NCBI GenBank assembly: GCA_041941305.1
Contig: JBGTQJ010000008.1
Coordinates: forward strand, 1-64,000
Direction of reading: 5' to 3'
Source: JANSWP01 sp041941305
Lineage (GTDB): Bacteria > Bacteroidota > Bacteroidia > Chitinophagales > Saprospiraceae
Length of the DNA: 64,000 bases
The first letter of the stretch is position 1; the number at the start of each line of letters is the position of its first letter. The notes under the pieces are model-generated. The model ran no database searches. It was not told the DNA's origin and was given only the letters and a program-made list of their open reading frames with translations. Made by a program: the position numbers and the translations under genes. Shown piece after piece: positions 61,032 to 64,000 of this stretch.

Positions 61032-61889
61032 TTACTCCACCAAATGATCAAGAATATCATCCTCCTCCGCTGTCGTTTCTTCCAACTTCATCGTACCTGC
61101 AAAAGCAGCGTAGACTGAGCAAGAAATGAATGGGGATATAAGAAGCATTGCAACACCACCAAAAAAGATCATAATAAATCCTAGAACGGGAATCACTGCC
61201 ATTAAAGCCAATACCAAACCAGCACCAATAAACATTAGAAAAATCAAGGCGTACATTCCAAATACAGAAAACCATTGCCTTGTAATAACTCTACGACTTG
61301 ATTCAACGGCGTCCCAAAAATCAAGATCGTAAAATACGATGAACATATACGCGAACGAGTACGCAACTGCCAGGTAGATAACCGGAATTAGATTTAATGC
61401 AAAAATCCATACATCGGTACTCGTAAACATTCCCTCCAAGTCTTCCAAAGGTGGTGTCTCAAATGGATTTTGGAGAACTTCCATATACCATTCGACAACT
61501 CCAGAAGAATAAACCGAATAAATCGTTGGGGATAGTGCAATTAAAATAATGACAGACATGGTGAGCGCTGCCAAAGCAAGTGGTCCTACTTTATTGAAGC
61601 CCTTAAAGAAATCGCCAAAGTCTTCAAATCGGTTGACCCTGATTTTATTCGCTACTATATAATATCCAACGCCTAAAACAGGTCCAAAAATCAAAGAATT
61701 GGCAATTGTTCCAACTAAAGGAATAAGAGAAACAACAATTGTAATCAAGAAGGCAATAATCAAAAATCCAATAAATGAGAAAGGCTGCTGCTTATAAATA
61801 TCCCAACCCTGGCTGAGGTAGGAAGCAGCTGGAAAGTCATACCCTTCTGTGCTAAGTTCTTCGATTCTGTTTTTTACATTATCAAGCAT
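61032..61889 (-). CDS. Multi-pass membrane protein of unknown function
   Basis: A 285-residue inner-membrane protein with about six hydrophobic segments (for example FIGFLIIAFLITIVVSLIPL, LAALTMSVIILIALS, IWIFALNLIPVIYLAVAYSF-like and LALMAVIPVLGFIMIFF as pieces). The N-terminal GWDIYKQQPFSFIGF and the later DLDFWDAVESSRRVITRQWFSVF look like two copies of a helix-plus-membrane unit, a pattern seen in DUF975-like and similar uncharacterised membrane families. The tail is acidic (EETTAEEDDILDHLVE). No enzyme motif is visible. The next plus-strand gene is tonB-like and divergent. Confidence 0.75.
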   Translation of the reverse strand: MLDNVKNRIEELSTEGYDFPAASYLSQGWDIYKQQPFSFIGFLIIAFLITIVVSLIPLVGTIANSLIFGPVLGVGYYIVANKIRVNRFEDFGDFFKGFNKVGPLALAALTMSVIILIALSPTIYSVYSSGVVEWYMEVLQNPFETPPLEDLEGMFTSTDVWIFALNLIPVIYLAVAYSFAYMFIVFYDLDFWDAVESSRRVITRQWFSVFGMYALIFLMFIGAGLVLALMAVIPVLGFIMIFFGGVAMLLISPFISCSVYAAFAGTMKLEETTAEEDDILDHLVE

Positions 61890-62095
61890 GTCTTACGTTT
61901 TGTAGTGATAAAAAATTTGCGAGTAAAATAATGCATGAATTTGTACAAACCAAAATTCTGAACCAATACCCACCAAAAAGAATATTCTCCACATCTTAAT
62001 TTCCGAAAGCTTTCCACAAGAGGTATCGATGAATAATGGGCGGACATCACAAAGCGATGAGAGAAAATTGCCACCCAGAGGAGGCAATACTGTTT

Positions 62096-62158
62096 CTTAG
62101 AGAGCCGTTTTTTGATTATTTTCCTTCTGAAATTAATAAAAAAACGGCTCTCTTTAAG
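62096..62158. terminator. Long hairpin in the 61890-62304 gap
   Basis: A stem of about 26 bp (62096-62122 with 62130-62158; CTTARAGAGAGCCGTTTTTT type) with one bulge. The rest of the 415-base gap is AT-rich; I see a short ATTGCC/GGCAAT hairpin near 62070 but no gene that I can support. Confidence 0.55.
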
Positions 62159-62304
62159 AATTTTGGCGGCTTCCCCCGATGTCCCCCTCAATAAATGACT
62201 TAGAATTACCCAAATATCAATTTTACAGGTTCTCCATTTTTTTCATTAAGGCAATTGACTTTGGCTTAGGTGAAATTCAATTGCCTCTATAAAGCCGTTT
62301 AGCT

Positions 62305-63051
62305 ATGAAAAGATTAGATATTTCAAAACTTCAAAAAAATAGAAGTCGTCATTTCAAATTGGGCTTAGTAATCGCGCTATCTATGGTCATCTATGCTTTT
62401 AATTGGACTTCGAAACCTCCCGTCTTTCAGGAATTTGACCTGGAACCGGAAGCATTTATTGATACGGAAGTGATTCGAACAAAACATGAAAAAAAACCAA
62501 TTCCCATTCCTCCTAAGATGAAAGCCGTTGAGCAGATCATTCAAGAGAAGCAGCCAGATTTTATTGAAGAGCCCATTGAGGACAAGAAGCCAACTAAAAC
62601 AGATGCTAAACCTTCCGAAAAAATTTTCAAATCTGAGAAAGACAGAGGACCTGCTCTAAAAATTGAATTGCCGGAACCAGAAATTGAAGCGCCACCTTTT
62701 TTCAAGTTTGTAGAAGAAATGCCCCGTTTTTCTGGATGCGAGGAGGACGGCCTATCAAAAGAAGAAAAAAAGCAATGTGCAGAACAAATGCTTTATGCTT
62801 TCATGAGCAAAAATTTGAATTACCCTGCGATGGCAAGGGAAAACGGTATTGAAGGAATGGCTTTCATCCGTTTCATTGTAGAAAAAGACGGGAGTATTTC
62901 GAACGCAGAAATTGTAAGAGATCCTGGTGCAGGTTGTGGAAAAGAAGCCCTGCGAGTTGTAAAATCCATGCCCAATTGGCTGCCTGGAAAACAACGAGGA
63001 AAACCTGTACGGGTACAATTCAACTTACCTGTAAGGTTTAAATTGCATTAG
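62305..63051 (+). CDS. TonB family energy transducer
   Basis: A 248-residue protein with a basic N-terminus, one transmembrane anchor (about 18-34, LGLVIALSMVIYAFNW), a periplasmic linker rich in P, K and E with repeated PIPIPPKMK-like pieces (about 50-130), and a TonB C-terminal domain (about 160-248; LNYPAMARENGIEGMAFIRF, VEKDGSISNAEIVRDPG, VRVQFNLPVRF). TonB passes proton-motive energy from ExbB/ExbD to outer-membrane receptors. The EEMPRFSGCEEDGLSKEEK segment just before the domain is typical of Bacteroidota TonB proteins. No exbB or exbD gene lies next to it. The stop codon overlaps the start of a MITE-like repeat. Confidence 0.93.
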   Translation: MKRLDISKLQKNRSRHFKLGLVIALSMVIYAFNWTSKPPVFQEFDLEPEAFIDTEVIRTKHEKKPIPIPPKMKAVEQIIQEKQPDFIEEPIEDKKPTKTDAKPSEKIFKSEKDRGPALKIELPEPEIEAPPFFKFVEEMPRFSGCEEDGLSKEEKKQCAEQMLYAFMSKNLNYPAMARENGIEGMAFIRFIVEKDGSISNAEIVRDPGAGCGKEALRVVKSMPNWLPGKQRGKPVRVQFNLPVRFKLH

Positions 63052-63247
63052 AGCTTGTTTAAAATTTTACTTCTGTGCCACAGGCATCCCTTGTCCAGGG
63101 GACTCCCTTTGGGATGGGAAAAACCAATTTCTTACGAACCTGGCTTTGAATTAATTCAATTGTTTATCCCGATAAACTCATTCATTAATTCTTCGCCAGA
63201 ACCCTAAGCTATTGATTCTCAGTTTGAAAAGAATTTTAAACAGGCTT
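63051..63247. mobile_element. MITE-like element, TTGTTTAAAATT ends
   Basis: Ends GAGCTTGTTTAAAATT (63051-63066) and GAATTTTAAACAGGCTT (63231-63247) are inverted repeats. The 197-bp interior has no gene. It abuts the TonB stop codon and shares its ends with the element at 46251-46388. Confidence 0.6.
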
Positions 63248-63262
63248 AAACTGCGAGCAGCA

Positions 63263-63286
63263 CAGGCAAATGATTTGCCTGTTTTT
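63263..63286 (+). terminator. Intrinsic terminator downstream of tonB-like gene
   Basis: Stem CAGGCAAA (63263-63270) with TTTGCCTG (63274-63281), loop TGA, then five Ts. Confidence 0.8.
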
Positions 63287-63335
63287 GCATCATACAATCT
63301 GCTCGCTATAATAGGTAGTTTTTCGACGACTTTTG

Positions 63336-63365
63336 TAGCCTTGGCTGGAGCCAAGGCTATTTTTA
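63336..63365 (+). terminator. Hairpin with T-run just before the next start codon
   Basis: Perfect 10-bp stem TAGCCTTGGC (63336-63345) with its complement (63350-63359), loop TGGA, then about five Ts. It lies only 13 bases before the ATG at 63378, so it could end an upstream transcript or work as an attenuator. Confidence 0.7.
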
Positions 63366-63377
63366 TATCTTTGATTC

Positions 63378-63827
63378 ATGTTCAAAAATAATATCAACCT
63401 CGCTACTTTCTTTGGATTGGGTGCATTGTGCCTGGGATTTTTAATAGCGGGTGTTTATTTCCAACTAATTGACGACGCTCGCTTTGATAGCCGAACCGAA
63501 GAAGATAAAACCTGGCTTTTTATAACAGGTGTTCTCTTATTACTCTATTTTATTAATGCAATAGCATTTTTACTCCAAAAAAAGTGGGCAAGAATAGGGA
63601 TGATAATTCTATTAATAATTGGCTTGGTAGGGTTTTCAGTATTGATGTTTTCACTTTTGCATGAGATCAATAATGCTCCCTATGTGACCATCGGCATGGG
63701 TGTTTTCGGCTATGGCGTATTATTTCTAGGTCTGGTTTATTTGTCAAACCACTATATTTTGGATCATTTCAATAATAATTTCCATTCCAGGGAGGAAATT
63801 CCAGATATTCTGGATAGCGATTTTTAG
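63378..63827 (+). CDS. Small four-TM membrane protein
   Basis: A 149-residue protein with four hydrophobic helices (about 8-30, 46-66, 70-94, 100-123) and a polar, histidine/asparagine-rich C-terminal tail of 25 residues. I do not recognise a family. It is 29 bases upstream of the next gene on the same strand, so both may be co-transcribed. Confidence 0.75.
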   Translation: MFKNNINLATFFGLGALCLGFLIAGVYFQLIDDARFDSRTEEDKTWLFITGVLLLLYFINAIAFLLQKKWARIGMIILLIIGLVGFSVLMFSLLHEINNAPYVTIGMGVFGYGVLFLGLVYLSNHYILDHFNNNFHSREEIPDILDSDF

Positions 63828-63856
63828 TTTGTGTACCTTTGCGGCAAATTTCAAAA

Positions 63857-64000
63857 ATGGCAATCAATCAATCTCCATATTTACTTTTTTCTGATGGCGC
63901 AGGAAACATCTATGAAGATACAAGTCTTTATGCCTGTGGACGGAGTGGTTTTTATGCATATCCTGTTCCAAATGAAGACTGGATAGAACTCCCTGAAGGT
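63857..64000 (+). CDS. Start of a radical-SAM-like protein (cut by window edge)
   Basis: Only 48 codons are visible, from the ATG at 63857. The sequence (SPYLLFSDGAGNIYEDTSLY, then GRSGFYAYPVPNEDWIELPEG) resembles the N-terminus of a Bacteroidota radical SAM protein family that starts in this way before the LPGR motif. The Fe-S cysteine motif would lie beyond the edge, so function cannot be confirmed here. Confidence 0.6.
   Translation, partial: MAINQSPYLLFSDGAGNIYEDTSLYACGRSGFYAYPVPNEDWIELPEG

Noticed and set aside
61874..62191. Minus-strand open frame of 105 codons
   Set aside because: No signal peptide, family or start context; it contains the long hairpin at 62096-62158 and looks like chance.

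Overview
The window looks like a chromosome segment of a member of the phylum Bacteroidota, most likely the Saprospiria/Lewinella-Haliscomenobacter side (inference). The evidence is type IX secretion C-terminal domains of both classes (type A on 20996-27184 and 47227-50289, gliding-motility type B on 54512-60865), SprB-type repeats, a TonB energy transducer, several ECF sigma/anti-sigma loci, AT-rich intergenic DNA and TAnnTTTG -7 boxes. No rRNA, tRNA or CRISPR array was seen.

Layout. 0-11 kb: an IS66 transposase cut by the left edge, a LytS/LytR-type two-component pair, a VWA protein, two GNAT-fold proteins (one overlapping an XRE regulator in a toxin/antitoxin-like pair), then lpd, ricT, holB and a glutathione peroxidase. 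11.4-20 kb: module A, consisting of a TPR-CHAT protease, a TPR anti-sigma, an ECF sigma, a small secreted PKD protein and a 481-residue helical protein, followed by a 7-TM-like protein with an EAD11-like tail. 20-36 kb: a YHYH protein, a 2062-residue adhesin, hpt, an M28 peptidase, a sigma/acidic protein/MscS operon, an outer-membrane DUF3078-like protein and polA. 36-46 kb: an outer-membrane barrel and module B, with the same five gene types in the same order and strands as module A. 47-64 kb: a beta-helix/LamG surface protein, an acylphosphatase-like protein, a Gfo/Idh oxidoreductase, frr, a PIN-like protein, a 2117-residue T9SS type B protein, membrane proteins, TonB and the start of a radical-SAM-like gene.

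The main discovery candidate is the duplicated five-gene module: CHAT protease (+), membrane anti-sigma (-), ECF sigma (-), small PKD protein (+), about 480-residue helical protein (-). In both copies the protease has a signal peptide and the anti-sigma spans the membrane once, so the protease domain and the outer half of the anti-sigma would share the periplasm. A natural hypothesis is that the CHAT protease cuts the anti-sigma and frees the sigma factor, a membrane counterpart of the Craspase/Csx30/CASP-sigma logic of type III-E CRISPR. The module A sigma factor itself carries a copy of the anti-sigma N-terminal motif between regions 2 and 4. The two PKD genes share a bipartite upstream motif with identical spacing, a candidate promoter for these sigma factors.

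The second theme is intergenic structure. Many gene ends carry long hairpins whose arms are built from 6-, 7- or 8-bp tandem repeats, often starting within a few bases of a stop codon and differing between arms mainly by changes that still pair as G-U. One family (GACTTTT heptads) occurs six times between 40.7 and 51.4 kb, including 14 perfect tandem copies upstream of the module B sigma gene. There are also MITE-like elements of two end types and a 78-bp near-perfect palindrome.
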